A program made the position numbers and the translations under genes. Positions 47,103 through 58,150 of a stretch of DNA of 64,000 bases are shown here, in pieces. Origin of the DNA: Eumeta japonica. Lineage: Eukaryota > Arthropoda > Insecta > Lepidoptera > Psychidae. The notes beneath the pieces are model-generated. The model saw nothing but the letters and a program-made list of their open reading frames with translations, was not told the origin of the DNA and ran no database searches. The number at the start of each line of letters is the position of its first letter. Positions within the stretch are counted from its first letter, which is position 1. The stretch lies in the NCBI GenBank assembly GCA_005406025.1, contig BGZK01000215.1, positions 496,001 to 560,000 on the forward strand. The letters run 5' to 3'.

Positions 47103-49589
47103 TTATCGCCAAAAGCTTATGAACGGGTTGAACTTGGGCACGGTCCAATGTTTGCGCGCGTCGGGCGCGTTCATGTTCGCTTGTACCATATGGTCGAAAA
47201 TTTCACTGGGGAACCAAGCGTGATGCGGTATCCGTATAATCTCGTCCGGGATCAAGACGTTCGTCGAGGTCAGAGGTGTGTTCGGACGCCCGAGGAATGA
47301 ACCGGCGTGCGCGCTCACCACTACGGCGTCGGCATCGGGGTAGATTTGGGACGACCCCGACAATTGGATCCCATTTTTGCCCTTAGCAGAGACGGTAGTG
47401 GATTTTCCATCATCCTTCCTGACGACCGTAGATAGAGAAGGGTAGAATTGAACGTCCCTTATAGTGGAGAATCTGCCGTTCCTTGACGCGATCCCTGCTA
47501 TGCTGGAAACTCCCACGATCCCGTCTATTTCCGGTGCGGTCTCATCCTTGGTTTTTTCGACAACGGCGCCATGCGTTTCTCCTGAAATAATGGCTGTATA
47601 AAAAGACATTCTCGACACATTCCGTGATGGTATGCGACACGAACAGTTTTTTTTTATTTTACATGAATTAATTTCAATTATCTTACACAGAAATTCGTGT
47701 TTCTCTACAAATTTACAAGTTTGAAATAGATTTTAGCTCAAATAATTCGCTAGTTGAACACGGATGCTCAGTAAATTACTTTTAAAATTAGCTGTGACAT
47801 AAAAAATTATCTTATGATTGATAAAGCGAGATAACTACATAGCTAGAAAAAGATAAAAAAACATGCATGAATCATGAACATTCGTAGACGTAAAATTTTG
47901 ACTAATCAAACTGTTTGTGATATTATCACAATTTTGAAATTTGTAAATTTCATACGGAAACAAACAGCGATATCGTGACTTTTTAAGGGTCTACACGTCC
48001 TTACAGCAAAAGCAACACAAAAGTTTTATAGGATCAAACTCGTGCCTGTCTGTCTGTTTGTTCATCTGTCTATCTGTTTGTATATATCTGTCCATCTGTC
48101 TGTCTGTTTTTATGTTACTCCAATATACATATTTCGAATTTGATAAACGTTAAAGTTGCAATTTTGTGCATATACGATTATAACTATAAGTTATTGATTC
48201 GGACGATTAACTTTGTAAAGACGTGAATAAATGAATTCTGTTTAACTTTCGAAACATATGAAATAAAAAAAAATTGTAGGTATGAAATGACGTATTAACT
48301 TTAACCTAATTTTCTACTCTCCAAAACTATTAAGGCTAAAATTTTCAAGCTGTTACGAAATATAATCTTCGCTCATGGTTTGAAGATTAATCTAAAGGAA
48401 AATTGTGTCTTTAAATTTTCACGGGCAGAATAGTACAAACAGTATTGCGCAATTTCATCGAGGACTAATGACTCACAGAACACATTCCGAGCGAGTCCGA
48501 CTCGCTCTGATAAAAAACACTTTTTTTTCTCATTGTTTTATTTTACGTTGCTTTTTAACTTTCTTAACGCCATTATTAACAACACACACAATAGAATATT
48601 TTAACTTTCCGGTTCGGACGAATTAGTTTTTTAAAGTTTAGACATTTTTAATTCGTCTATAAATAGTGCTTATCGGTCGGTAGGTACGTATGTATGGTCA
48701 GACGTTGTTCCTAGTACCCGACAGCATATATTGATTTGAACAAGTGAGGTATCGTTAGACTGTACCGACTCTGCGAATGTTCTACGTTAATAATCATCGC
48801 CTTTCATTCAGTGTGGCTAAAGTTAATTTTGATAAATATGAAGGCTAATAACAAATTCAGCGAATGCTAAGGGCTTAGTCATGTAGTAAAAGTTTTCGAT
48901 GTGATCATTTTAGAAAGAAACAAATGCAGGCAGCCTTGTTTCTCGGTTGGACGTATAATCTATCCAATTTAGATGCGAGTCTCGGTCATAAACTCATAAT
49001 TGTAACCGCGATCTAAATTAACGTGTTCTCGGAAAACGTCATCAAAACCCGTATAGTAGAAATCGACAATAAATAATCTTTCTTCACACGCGGTGCCAGA
49101 TCCGATTTCTGATTATGTAGTACATACCTATACTTCTAAACCTACGAGTACAAGTTGTATTTAGAGGTTAAAATTCAAGTGTGCCGAAATAAAGGGGCAG
49201 TAACGAAAGGTCGTTTTCAACCTGTTTCGCTTGATATTGATTCATTAATATTCAATTTCTTCTTTTCTAAAGTTATTACAATATAATTATTAACATGTAT
49301 TTAGTATACACACACTGTTATTAGAAGTTTGTTGTCTTATTTGTACATGTTTATACATCACAATTAGAATATGTAGGTATTACAATATAATTTTACATGC
49401 ATGTCGTCGTTGATTAATGGACGCTACGTATTAGGAGCGTAAAAATCTTTAAAATGTAAGACAGTCAAGAAAACAAAATAAAAAAAAGCTAGTATATAAA
49501 AACAAAAACTACAAATAGTTCAATAATTTACCTGCTAGTGTGGCCAGGAAATATAATGCGAAATTAAAAGCGAAAAATAATACGGACAT
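47103..49589 (-). CDS. Secreted protein, 178 residues, unknown family
   Basis: Two exons: 49589-49532 (19 codons plus one base; MSVLFFAFNFALYFLATLA, a signal peptide; donor GTAAAT) and 47581-47103 (acceptor ACAGCCATTATTTCAG), joined in phase 1 across a 1950-base intron to give Gly-Glu-Thr-His at the start of the mature chain. The mature protein is not low complexity. It has a Lys/Glu-rich start (VVEKTKDETAPEID), a small-residue stretch (GIVGVSSIAGIASRNG), a beta-prone centre (VQFYPSLSTVVRKDDG, SGSSQIYPDADAVVVSAHAG) and a Trp/His/Phe-containing end (IPHHAWFPSEIFDHM, HWTVPKFNPFISFWR). No Cys. No known domain is recognised. The centre with alternating Val/Ser/Ala/His recalls the C-terminal parts of the neighbouring genes, hinting at a shared extracellular role. 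Confidence 0.85.
48040..48112. repeat. (TCTG)n microsatellite, imperfect
   Basis: Repeated CTGT/CATCTGTC words; lies in the intron of the 178-residue gene. Confidence 0.8.
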
Positions 49590-49631
49590 CTTGAAAACGG
49601 TCACCGCCACGTCGGGGGACGACACGGCCAA

Positions 49632-49662
49632 TGAGTTTCGAAAGCGCCGAATCGAACTTATA
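49632..49662 (-). promoter_or_regulatory. TATA box and initiator of the 178-residue gene
   Basis: TATAAG at 49662-49657 and TCATT, an initiator variant, with its A at 49632; spacing is 30 bases and the start codon lies 43 bases further on. Confidence 0.6.
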
Positions 49663-49679
49663 TGGCTGACAAAATTATA

Positions 49680-50088
49680 AGGTTATGCTTATACATAGCG
49701 CACGACGCCTCCATACCGCGACAGCAGTCTGTTGGCACGGGGATCAACGCTCTCCCGACGGTGATAGCAGACGCGGGTCGTTCATATCATTAACATTCGA
49801 CATGATGAGTTAACGTCCGACGTGCGCCGGCGCGGCGTCGGCGAAAAAAGTGGAAGAAGGCGAAATTGGCGATGGGTTATACCATAATAAAGAGTCAGTA
49901 TTCGGACGGGCGGCGTGATGTTGCCGTTTTTCGACGCGACGCCCAGCGGAGTCGCCTTTGTGTGCGAGAGATCGATTGAATGTTAATTTTGTTATACGAA
50001 GCTGTCATGGGCAAAAAAAAAAAGTAATCTCTTATTAGGAGTTCAATCGACTCCATAGAAGTCGATTGAAAACTATAATTTCTGCATA
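49680..50088. other. Upstream region of the 178-residue gene
   Basis: GC-rich from 49690 to 49960, then AT-rich. A small hairpin at 50042-50069 (TTCAATCGACT / AGTCGATTGAA) is present. The 78-codon minus frame here is not protein-like. Confidence 0.35.
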
Positions 50089-50285
50089 AATTCAAAACAA
50101 AGATTCGAAATTTGCATCTCAGCGAAACCATAGACTATCTGGAGATTCTTTCACTAGTCATTGTTACAAAATTGTAACATTATATTAAATTCAAAGACAA
50201 ATATTCGAAATGTGCGTCTCAACGAAACCGTAGACTAACTGGAGGCTCTTATAGTTATTATTACAAAATTGTAACATTATATTTC
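50089..50285. repeat. Two-copy tandem duplication, period about 99 bp
   Basis: 50089-50187 and 50188-50285 share AATTCAAA, ATTCGAAAT, TCTCA(G/A)CGAAACC, TAGACTA and CTGGAG, and both end in the palindrome TTACAAAATTGTAA plus CATTATAT. Confidence 0.8.
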
Positions 50286-50639
50286 TACCTTTCGAGTGAA
50301 TTATAAGGCATAATACATGTATATTATAATACGCAAGAGGCATGAACGATTAAAAGATGCCTAATACTTTTTAATTACTGTGATTTCCGAGATATACAGC
50401 ACCGTAAATAGATGTCCAAAGCAGCAGTAACTCAACTAAGCCGTGTCTTTGAAATCGTGACTTCAGCGCGTTCGGACAATTTGAGTTGAAGGGCTCATGG
50501 GGTTGCCACTCAGTTCGAGATAGGAATTATTCAATTTATATCATAACAAACTGCTATTTTTACAATAGTATTTTAAAATGAAGAAACTTCCTCCACGTCC
50601 TCCGTGTTCATAAAATCATCGCAAAACTTCACAATTGTT

Positions 50640-51319
50640 ATTGTTATCAATTTTTACCAAAAAACAGGCAACCATTTGCTTCAAAGTGCTTTAGGTACAA
50701 ATCTCTTTTGTTGGGATCGGCTCATCTAGGAACACCCACACCGTTGACTGTTGTTTAGTTCGGTGGTCTTACGCGTAGATCCAAGATTCATCACGTGTGT
50801 AGATATTATAAACAGCTTTTGACACACTATGATTTTGTTTTTGACACGAATTTGTTTTTGATCAATGATCAAGTTGAGCGGAATTCAAGGAGATCAATTT
50901 TTTTTTATAGCCAAATTTTTGTGTAATATCTTATGTACGCTCGTCATACTTATGCCCAGGGACGCCTTTATCTCACGATATGTAATATGATAATCTTGCG
51001 TTATTAGTTCCCGCACAGCATCGATATTTGGTGGTACAACAACCGATTTCGGGCGACCTTCTTTAAAATCGTGCGTGAGTATAAACCGCCTACGACTAAA
51101 CTCACGAAACCTGATCGATAATCGTAATAAATCATCACACGAAAATATTCACGAGTTATATCCATTGTGATAAAGAGACGCAATTTTCAAAATGACGCCA
51201 CAATGGTAAAACAATTGACAGTTACATGAAACAAACTGTATTTTATAGCCAAGGAATTTCATTTTTAAATGTTGTAATTACTTTTTAAATATTGTTCTAT
51301 ATGTGGCCAGTTCCGGATA
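50640..51319 (-). mobile_element. Degraded mariner element, copy A2
   Basis: The 5' end (minus) lies at about 51319, with TGGCCAGTTCCGGATA matching copy A1. The start codon region (from 51165) reads MDITREYFRVMIYYDYRSGF, the usual mariner N-terminus. After an internal deletion it reads GRPKSVVVPPNIDAVRELIT and YREIKASLGISMTSVHKIL, then a second deletion and RDESWIYA (first catalytic Asp, TGDE eroded to TRDE), KQQSTVWVFLDEP, and KQMVACFFGK where it is cut off. The second and third catalytic Asp are missing. Several stops and frame changes occur. It retains different parts from A1, so both derive from longer copies. Confidence 0.88.
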
Positions 51320-51353
51320 CATAAATAGCAGCCCTCGTATGTACTATTTCGTG

Positions 51354-51356
<3 letters not shown>

Positions 51357-51403
<47 letters not shown>

Positions 51404-51410
51404 TATATAT
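51357..51410. repeat. (AT)n microsatellite
   Basis: About 54 bases of AT repeat with one AAT interruption, shortly after the mariner end. Confidence 0.95.
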
Positions 51411-52166
51411 CTCGGCTGTTTTTCTGTTGGCTGTTCAATTAACTCGAAAATGAACACTGATGAAAAAGTTACGTCATTGTTCTCTGATCATTGAAGTTTA
51501 GATACGCAGTCTTTTAGGAAATACATATTTTTTGTTACTGCCATTGTACGGATACCATTCGAAAAAGCTCGCTTTAAACATTAAAAATGCACTTTAGCTC
51601 GTAGTAGAAAAAATATCTGTACACTCGTCAGAAAATTAAATGGAATGCAGACTTTGGAAACAACTATAACGGTCTGATATCTCAGTGCAGAGAAATGACA
51701 CACCATTAAAAACCGACGTAACTGAATTATTCTTGTTAAACATAAAATATTGCCGATCTCTGCTAAAAAAAAAAAACCAAACTGCCAATTGCGTGTCGAG
51801 TCACGCGCGGTTCCGTAGTTGCCCGTCACAATATGCGGATTTATAAGGAGGCTCATTTTTGATACTATGAACCTATTAATTGAGTTTACGGTTTAACGCC
51901 TAAAAACGGGCCCACGTTGTTCAGAATGTTATGATTTTATGCATCCATAATTTCACATGGTTTAAAGCAGTTACAAATTTATATTTACTACCTATTTTAC
52001 ATTACCAACAACGTCATATATGTAACTAAATATTGCTTTTTTACTTCTCTAAGTACATTTTATAAGTTTGTCGACTATGTTACTCGTTACTAGTAAAGCC
52101 TACTTATTGTGATAGTAATTCCGTACAACTTCCGACGAAGGAATTCATATATTACCACGGCCGGGG
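51411..52166. other. Intergenic
   Basis: AT-rich, no gene recognised. The 91-codon minus frame at 51856-51581 has no motif and no splice support. Confidence 0.35.
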
Positions 52167-52687
52167 TCATGAGTGGAAGCTCGTCCGTCTATCTGTATCG
52201 AATATATTCATCGAGACCATACCGATGAATCCAAACACAATACCTTTGCTGAAGCTGGTGGAGATGCCCTCCCACTTCAAGTGGGAAGTGGGTGAATATC
52301 CCACAAATTCCAGGTGATGCTGCACTATTAGTTCGAAGTTAGTACGTTCTAATCTCATTGAAGTAACGAGTTCTGAATTTCGACTAGAAATACCTGTGAA
52401 AGATGCTTACATCCATTCATCAACTAGAAAAGGGCTGATAATCTTCAAACGGCTGAACATTCTTTCAATTTTTTCAATTTTGAAATTATGTTTGAAAGAA
52501 TGTCAATTTCAAAATTGACATTCTTTCAATCACAGCTAAGAACGTACGATACATATTTATATATCCAATGTATCCATTTACCTGCAGGGCGGATCACGCG
52601 ACTGACAAAAATCTATCTTATAAATAATATATAGTATGGTTATAGTCACGAGCACAAACAAAACAACTTACCTAAAACGATTTTCAT
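52167..52687 (-). CDS. Possible two-exon small ORF
   Basis: A start codon at 52687 gives MKIVL and runs into a strong donor (GTAAGT) in phase 1, the same layout as the five firm genes. An acceptor (TTTCTAGTCGAAATTCAG) ends at 52373, and the frame then reads ELVTSMRLERTNFELIVQHH, continues through SHLKWEGISTSFSKG and GFIGMVSMNIFDTDRR and stops at 52167, for about 73 residues. Codons in the middle end often in C or G. Against it, the joined N-terminus is not a convincing signal peptide, only a weak TATAATT lies upstream, and the protein is not recognised. The exon 2 part could instead be a piece of a dispersed repeat. Confidence 0.25.
52492..52529. repeat. Palindrome with 18-bp perfect arms
   Basis: TTGAAAGAATGTCAATTT and its exact complement are separated by CA. 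A related partial copy (GAACATTCTTTCAATTTT) lies just before at 52454-52475. Confidence 0.9.
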
Positions 52688-52689
52688 TG

Positions 52690-55600
52690 AGAACGATCAC
52701 TTTGGTCCCCTACCATGAGTAATCGTAGTGTCTAAGTTGAACAATTCAATTATAAAACAGGGCACTGCTTAATAATGCTTAATTTTATAGGATTTTTTGC
52801 AGGATTTCAATGGTTTTAAATTTTAAAGAATTTTATGTAAAAATACGTCTGCCTTATTTCTAATAATCTCTACAAGACCCACACGCGGCAGTAAGTTAGA
52901 CGAAAATTTTAATGTTTATTTACATAAGGGAGTAAGCAAAGGTGAATAAAGTAAAAGACGCCGACATTGTATGAAATATTGAAAAATTAGATCTACAACT
53001 AAACATTCTTATACTAAATCTCTTCCAGTTAATTTTTTAACTGTGGAAGTTTATTATACCGTAGTGAGCTAAGATGGCCGGAGAGATCTGTCTTGTGTTT
53101 GAAAATAATAAACATAGGCCAATAATAATTTTTGTAACCCATCGCAAATACTCAAAACATGTATGTACTTTTGGTAAGAAAATATTAACCATATACACGT
53201 TTTCGGCGCATACACATTATTACCCGTATATTAAATTGTTATCGAATAACTCCCTATCGCATAAAACGAAGATAAGTTCGAAATTTCCAATATCAATTCT
53301 GTAAAATATTTTTTATCATAAATAAACTTTGATATGTATTTAAAAAGCATAGTTACCAGTTTATAATGGTGATAAACTATGTCATTTATTAATAACTACG
53401 TCATTAACATATTATTTATCGATTAGAATAATATATTACCGTTGTCCAAAATATTCTGATAGGTATTTATTGAATTCCAATACGAGTGTTAAACGCATTA
53501 AATCTATTTAACTTTTAGATTTCACGAGAGTCTCTCCAATTCCATTTTTTGTGCTATCTAATAAAGAAAACATTCAAAATATGAGATAATCAATCTTTCC
53601 TGCCGATATTTTTTTTGGTGATTTTTTGATTTATTAAAAAAAAAATCGTCTCAGCTTCATTGACCGTTAGTTGTATAAATTAAGGACTGTTATAACGTGT
53701 GACATTCAACAAGTATTGAGAAACTTTGAAGCAGAAATAAAAATGTACCTTTTTATTTTAAATATCTTAGTTTATAGCGGACTGACACCTAAAGTTTTAC
53801 TATTCAATCGATTAAATATCATAAGGATAATACAGCGATTTGTGACTACAAGAAGGCAAAAGTTTATTTTAAAGTATTTTATTAGATATATGCATGAGTC
53901 AATTAATTTCTATTTTTATACTCTTGTGTTATAATTTAAACAATAGTGTTTGATGACCAACACAATCAAACAGCATTAAAAGATAGTAAAAAAACCTCTA
54001 CAACAATAGTAAAACTTAGCGTGCAAAATAAAAATGAATTTCCTAATAAATCAATTTAGCTTCAGTCACGGGTTTGCCTTTCGTGAAACCAAATCCCATA
54101 GCACTTGGACGATTGTGTTGCCTAAGAGACGAAGGCATAAATGTTGTATAAAATCAAAAATTTTGCGTAAAACAAATGCGCTCAAAAACATTTATGACTA
54201 CAATTTACTGAGTCTTTTTTCACCTTATTTTAAATGACGTCTTAAATTGCTGTATTTATTTATTACAGAATGCTCTTTGCAATCGTGTAATATAGCCGTG
54301 TAATATGGTGGTACAATGTAAATTTTTAAGATAGATTGGATTCTGATTAGATTTGATAGATTAGGATTAGAAGGGATAGCTTCGGTAAAAATCTTCTTCA
54401 TTTAATGAATTTAATTAAATTATTTTTTTTATTTATATGAAGAATATGTTTTTCTATAAAAATTAATATTTTTATACAAAAACAAAAGTTATGAAAATAT
54501 GGCGTGAATTATTTTTGAAAACTTTAATTATCGGCTTGGAATCGGCTGATTATTTGAAATATGCATCAAGCGAGTTATACTTAATGTCACGCTTAAAGGT
54601 TTTCATTTATAACCTGCCTGCTTAGGTACTTGTATTTGCTACACAATTCTACTTTTATATTAAGAAATCCTTAATTTTCATTCATAAAGTTTATACTTAC
54701 AATTCTGAAAGTATAGAATAATAATGAGGGTTTGTAATAATCACTAAACTTAACTGTGTAATGAACATTTTTTGAATTAAAGTTTTGAATTAAAATTGTT
54801 GGAAACAATTTGAAACATTTCATTCGAATTTTATAGTTTTCAATAAAATATTATGGTTCTTGTTAACAAAATTGTATTTAAGATTTTCTTTTCTTCTTGA
54901 ATAAATTAAGCTATTTTATTGATAGGTAATAAGGTCTATATATCGATACATCAAAGGTTTTTCTATCGATTTTATATTTAAAACAATTCTATAACCTCAT
55001 AAATTACACTGTTTAGTAATTGATTGTATTATTTTCTAATTGATTGTATTATTTTCAAAGTTCCTACGTTAATAAATTTAAATATTCTATAAATAACAAT
55101 ATCATATTACTAGGCAGTGGCGAGTCTACCATAAAACCAATGTTAAACTTCCTCTCAGTAGGATAATTTGTACTTTAATTAAACAGCTCGGTCATAGTAT
55201 CAACTAGCTCAAAACAGAGTAGTCAGAATTGGTATATAGGGTCAATTACATGTATAATTCTAACTTAAATAGAGACAACTGGACAATTTCCGCCATAGAT
55301 AGTGCTGTTATATCCTCGATATTACCTGCATTCGTGACTACATCTTTTCATAAAAGTGAGAATCTATTGCGAATAGTAATCTTTCTGCAGAAGCAATTTG
55401 GTAATTATTAATAAATGTTTTGTTACGTGTTTTTAGTAATGCAAAATATATTTATACTAAATTTCGGAAAAACATAGTTCTATTATTTTCAATTTGACGA
55501 GAAAACTTTGTATATATTTTGTATGCTGGATTAAGTATGTCAGATGTTTTCTTTGTGGGGAAGCCAGCTTAAATCCAACACCTATTCAGTCACAGTCACC

Positions 55601-55754
55601 AGAATCTACATTTCGATAGAACTTCCATACTCAAGTAACCTGCAGTCAATGTCACTCTTAAATTCTGATACGTGACATACGCAGATACAAGTAGATACAA
55701 GCTAAACAACGTAGCAAAAATCTTTATTTCAATAGGAATACCCTATCTTTTTAA
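52690..55754. other. Intergenic, very AT-rich
   Basis: No gene recognised. A 21-bp tandem duplication (TAATTGATTGTATTATTTTC) sits at 55016-55057. Open frames of 67-87 codons in this stretch are Lys/Ile/Asn/Phe-rich, as expected by chance in AT-rich DNA. Confidence 0.4.
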
Positions 55755-56315
55755 CTTTTCGCTATGAAAATTTAACAATTTTAAATAATTGGTAAGGCAT
55801 TGTTTTCAGTCCAATTTTCAAAAAATCGAATTTTCATCAGATCTTGACGTTTTAGCGTGTGCAAGCGCGTGCTGTGTAGGTGTGAATGCGTGCATGCGTG
55901 CGTGCGACGTGCGTGCAAATATTACGAAGTGGTGCCCGACCTGAATGTGTGCGCGCATGAACCCTGATGTGTGCAGTAAAAAATTAAATTTTGAGAAACG
56001 TTCGAAGCAATTTGGCCAAAATAGTATGATAAAACACAAAAATCGATCTTTTGAACTCAAAGTTATGAATTGACTGCTAGGTATATTTTTGAAGGCTTCG
56101 AACTTGACAGTAACAAAAAGTTTCAGGAATGGCCTATAAGATCAAGCCTTTTTCGATTTTATGAGCTCAAAGAACTTCAAGGTAAGTTTCGAAGCTTTGA
56201 GATGAGTATATTATTGAAGTCAATGAGCTCAAAAACATATCGATATATATCACAGCGGGAAGTTTTACAGATGATCTGCAGGATCAACCGTTTTACAGAT
56301 ATTTTTTTAAGTAAA
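55755..56315 (+). repeat. Dispersed repeat family R2, short copy
   Basis: Partner of 30253-31310: CGCTATGAAA, TCATCAGATCTTGACGTTTT, a GTGC/GT microsatellite (55855-55915), then CAGGAATGGCC, GAGCTCAAA, ATATCACAGCGGGAAG and AACCGTTTTA. The 98-codon plus frame at 56070-56366 lies inside it and is not a gene. Confidence 0.65.
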
Positions 56316-57229
56316 ATTAAATATAAATTTATAGATGACAAGAAAATGAATGGCATGCACTATTAAGCAATGTCATGTTGTGAACTCGAGTATTAATATA
56401 ATGAGTATATTCACAATGATGAGTCATTATAATCCATTAGAGAAAGAAAAAAAATCCACACAAAAACCAAGTACTTTTAGCTTATGTCGGTTGAACAACA
56501 TCTGCCGATATTGGTTCGTAAAATCGTAATTGTAATTATATTTGCTTTTTATATCAAAGCTGTTTTCTACAAATGTAATATTTGTAGAGTCTTAGTTGTA
56601 TTTGTCCATCGTATTTTTTTCTAAAATTCGACCGTATGAATCATTAAATATGCAGACGCACATTTGGTTCGGGCACCCGCGTATAATTACTCCAAAGCCA
56701 ATACGTGTTTAATTCCTCTAAGCAAATCATCGCCTTCGCCCGGTCTCGAGTATACTCGGCCCATGAGAATACACTGCGGATCACATTCGTTACGTTTTCA
56801 CGATGAAAATTTTGGAAATTGTTGTTCCACGACCAAAGTTTTAAAGTTAAGTACGCTACTTCGCACGAGTATTTGATACGAGTGATAGTTGCCCATGAAG
56901 AGTTTCACTATCTGCTTTTTGGCTCCATTACCAAACCCTTGACACGAATGTTACGATACACGTTTAAAGATTCATATAATCCATAAATCGAAGGTTAACT
57001 AGTAGCGAGAGTAAGTAGTTCCTGTCTACAAATCGAAGTAGACGGGAACTACTGCAAATTGAAGAGTATCGCAAACATAAAATAACGCCTTAAAGTTAAT
57101 CCGTTAACGCGTTAACGGTTACCTAGCATATAATCGTTAATTAACACGTGCTTCCGTCATCACCTCATTAGCATCAGATGATGACTCCTAGATGCAAACA
57201 CCTGAATAACAAAAAAAAGAACTCAAACA
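56316..57229. other. Intergenic
   Basis: No gene recognised; a GC-richer piece at 56660-56880 is open on the plus strand for 70 codons but has no motif. A short inverted pair GTAGTTCCTGTCTAC / GTAGACGGGAACTAC occurs at 57015-57052. Confidence 0.35.
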
Positions 57230-57402
57230 CATAATACATGCTTATAATATTTGGGGCTATTTTGTGATTCCCCTTGAGTTCGATCATCGGATTTTAACTT
57301 GGTGACAAAGGAACCACAAAATACATATGAAGAACAAAATAATAATAAAAAAATATACTGACAAATTAAGAACCTCGTACTTTTTTAAGTCGGTTGCAAA
57401 TC
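57230..57402 (+). repeat. Dispersed repeat tail (AAGAACCTC...AAGTCGGTT type)
   Basis: TTAAGAACCTCGTACTTTTT then TAAGTCGGTTGCAAAT at 57366-57401 matches, from memory, the conserved end of a repeat that is very common in Lepidoptera; GAGTTCGATCATCGGATTTT upstream belongs to the same unit. Confidence 0.5.
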
Positions 57403-57450
57403 TTATTGATTTTGAACATCCATTAATATTATTAGGTATTTCTACATGTA

Positions 57451-58150
57451 TAGTCTGTTCGACAAGTTCAAAATCGTGAAAATTCTTGACAAAGCTCCTA
57501 ATAATATGAGCGATAGCTCATTACATTCGGAATCACGTCTAGGAAAAACGTTTTTAAGGAATTTTTTGCACATAAAAAATTGCAAACGTTATAAACAAAG
57601 TGTAAGATGAAAAGAATAGGTATTTAATTTTTTGAGTAGAACTCGAAAACTGTTCGTATTTAAGAAATTATCAAAAAAATATTTTTAAAGAGGAAGAATT
57701 TTCCTAAAAAAAGTTTCGTATCCTGGAACTCTACTTCCATTATTTACAATTTTTATTTAGCGCTGAAAATAAAGCTTCGCGCAGTCAGTTCCGCAACAGC
57801 GCGCTGCCGCTGATGAGAGTATAGCGCATAAAAAAAATTATAGCATTAATTATTGATACTGAAGTTTGAAAAAAATATTGTGTTATCAGAACACTTCAAA
57901 GAATACAGTCCCGTTGGTAAAGAAATATTCCAATTCGTCATATAGTTATGGAATTGTTAATTAACGAATTTTTAATGGGCATCTGTTGTTTTGAAAAGTA
58001 AATAAAAATTTATTGAAAAGTAAATAAAAATTCAAATAATTGAACTATAAATTTTATGCTTCTTGGAGCCTTTTATAAATATATACTGAAAAAAATCCCG
58101 CCATAAAAGGTTTTTAAAGCTGTATATTTTGTTTCTTATAATTTTAGTAA
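57451..58150 (+). repeat. Dispersed repeat family R1, copy 1
   Basis: Colinear with 63314-64000 over roughly 690 bases: TCGACAAGTTCAAAATCGTG (TTCGACAAG here), GATAGCTCATT, GGAATCACGTCTAG, a GC-rich core (GCGCGCTGCCGCT against GCCGCGCTGCCGCT), TTTAAAGAAT-GAAGTCCCGT-type words and GCTTCTTGGAG near the end. No coding capacity; unnamed. A small internal tandem duplication (GAAAAGTAAATAAAAATT) sits at 57995-58032. Confidence 0.7.

Noticed and set aside
56070..56366. 98-codon plus-strand frame
   Set aside because: Lies inside dispersed repeat R2; the other copy does not keep it open.
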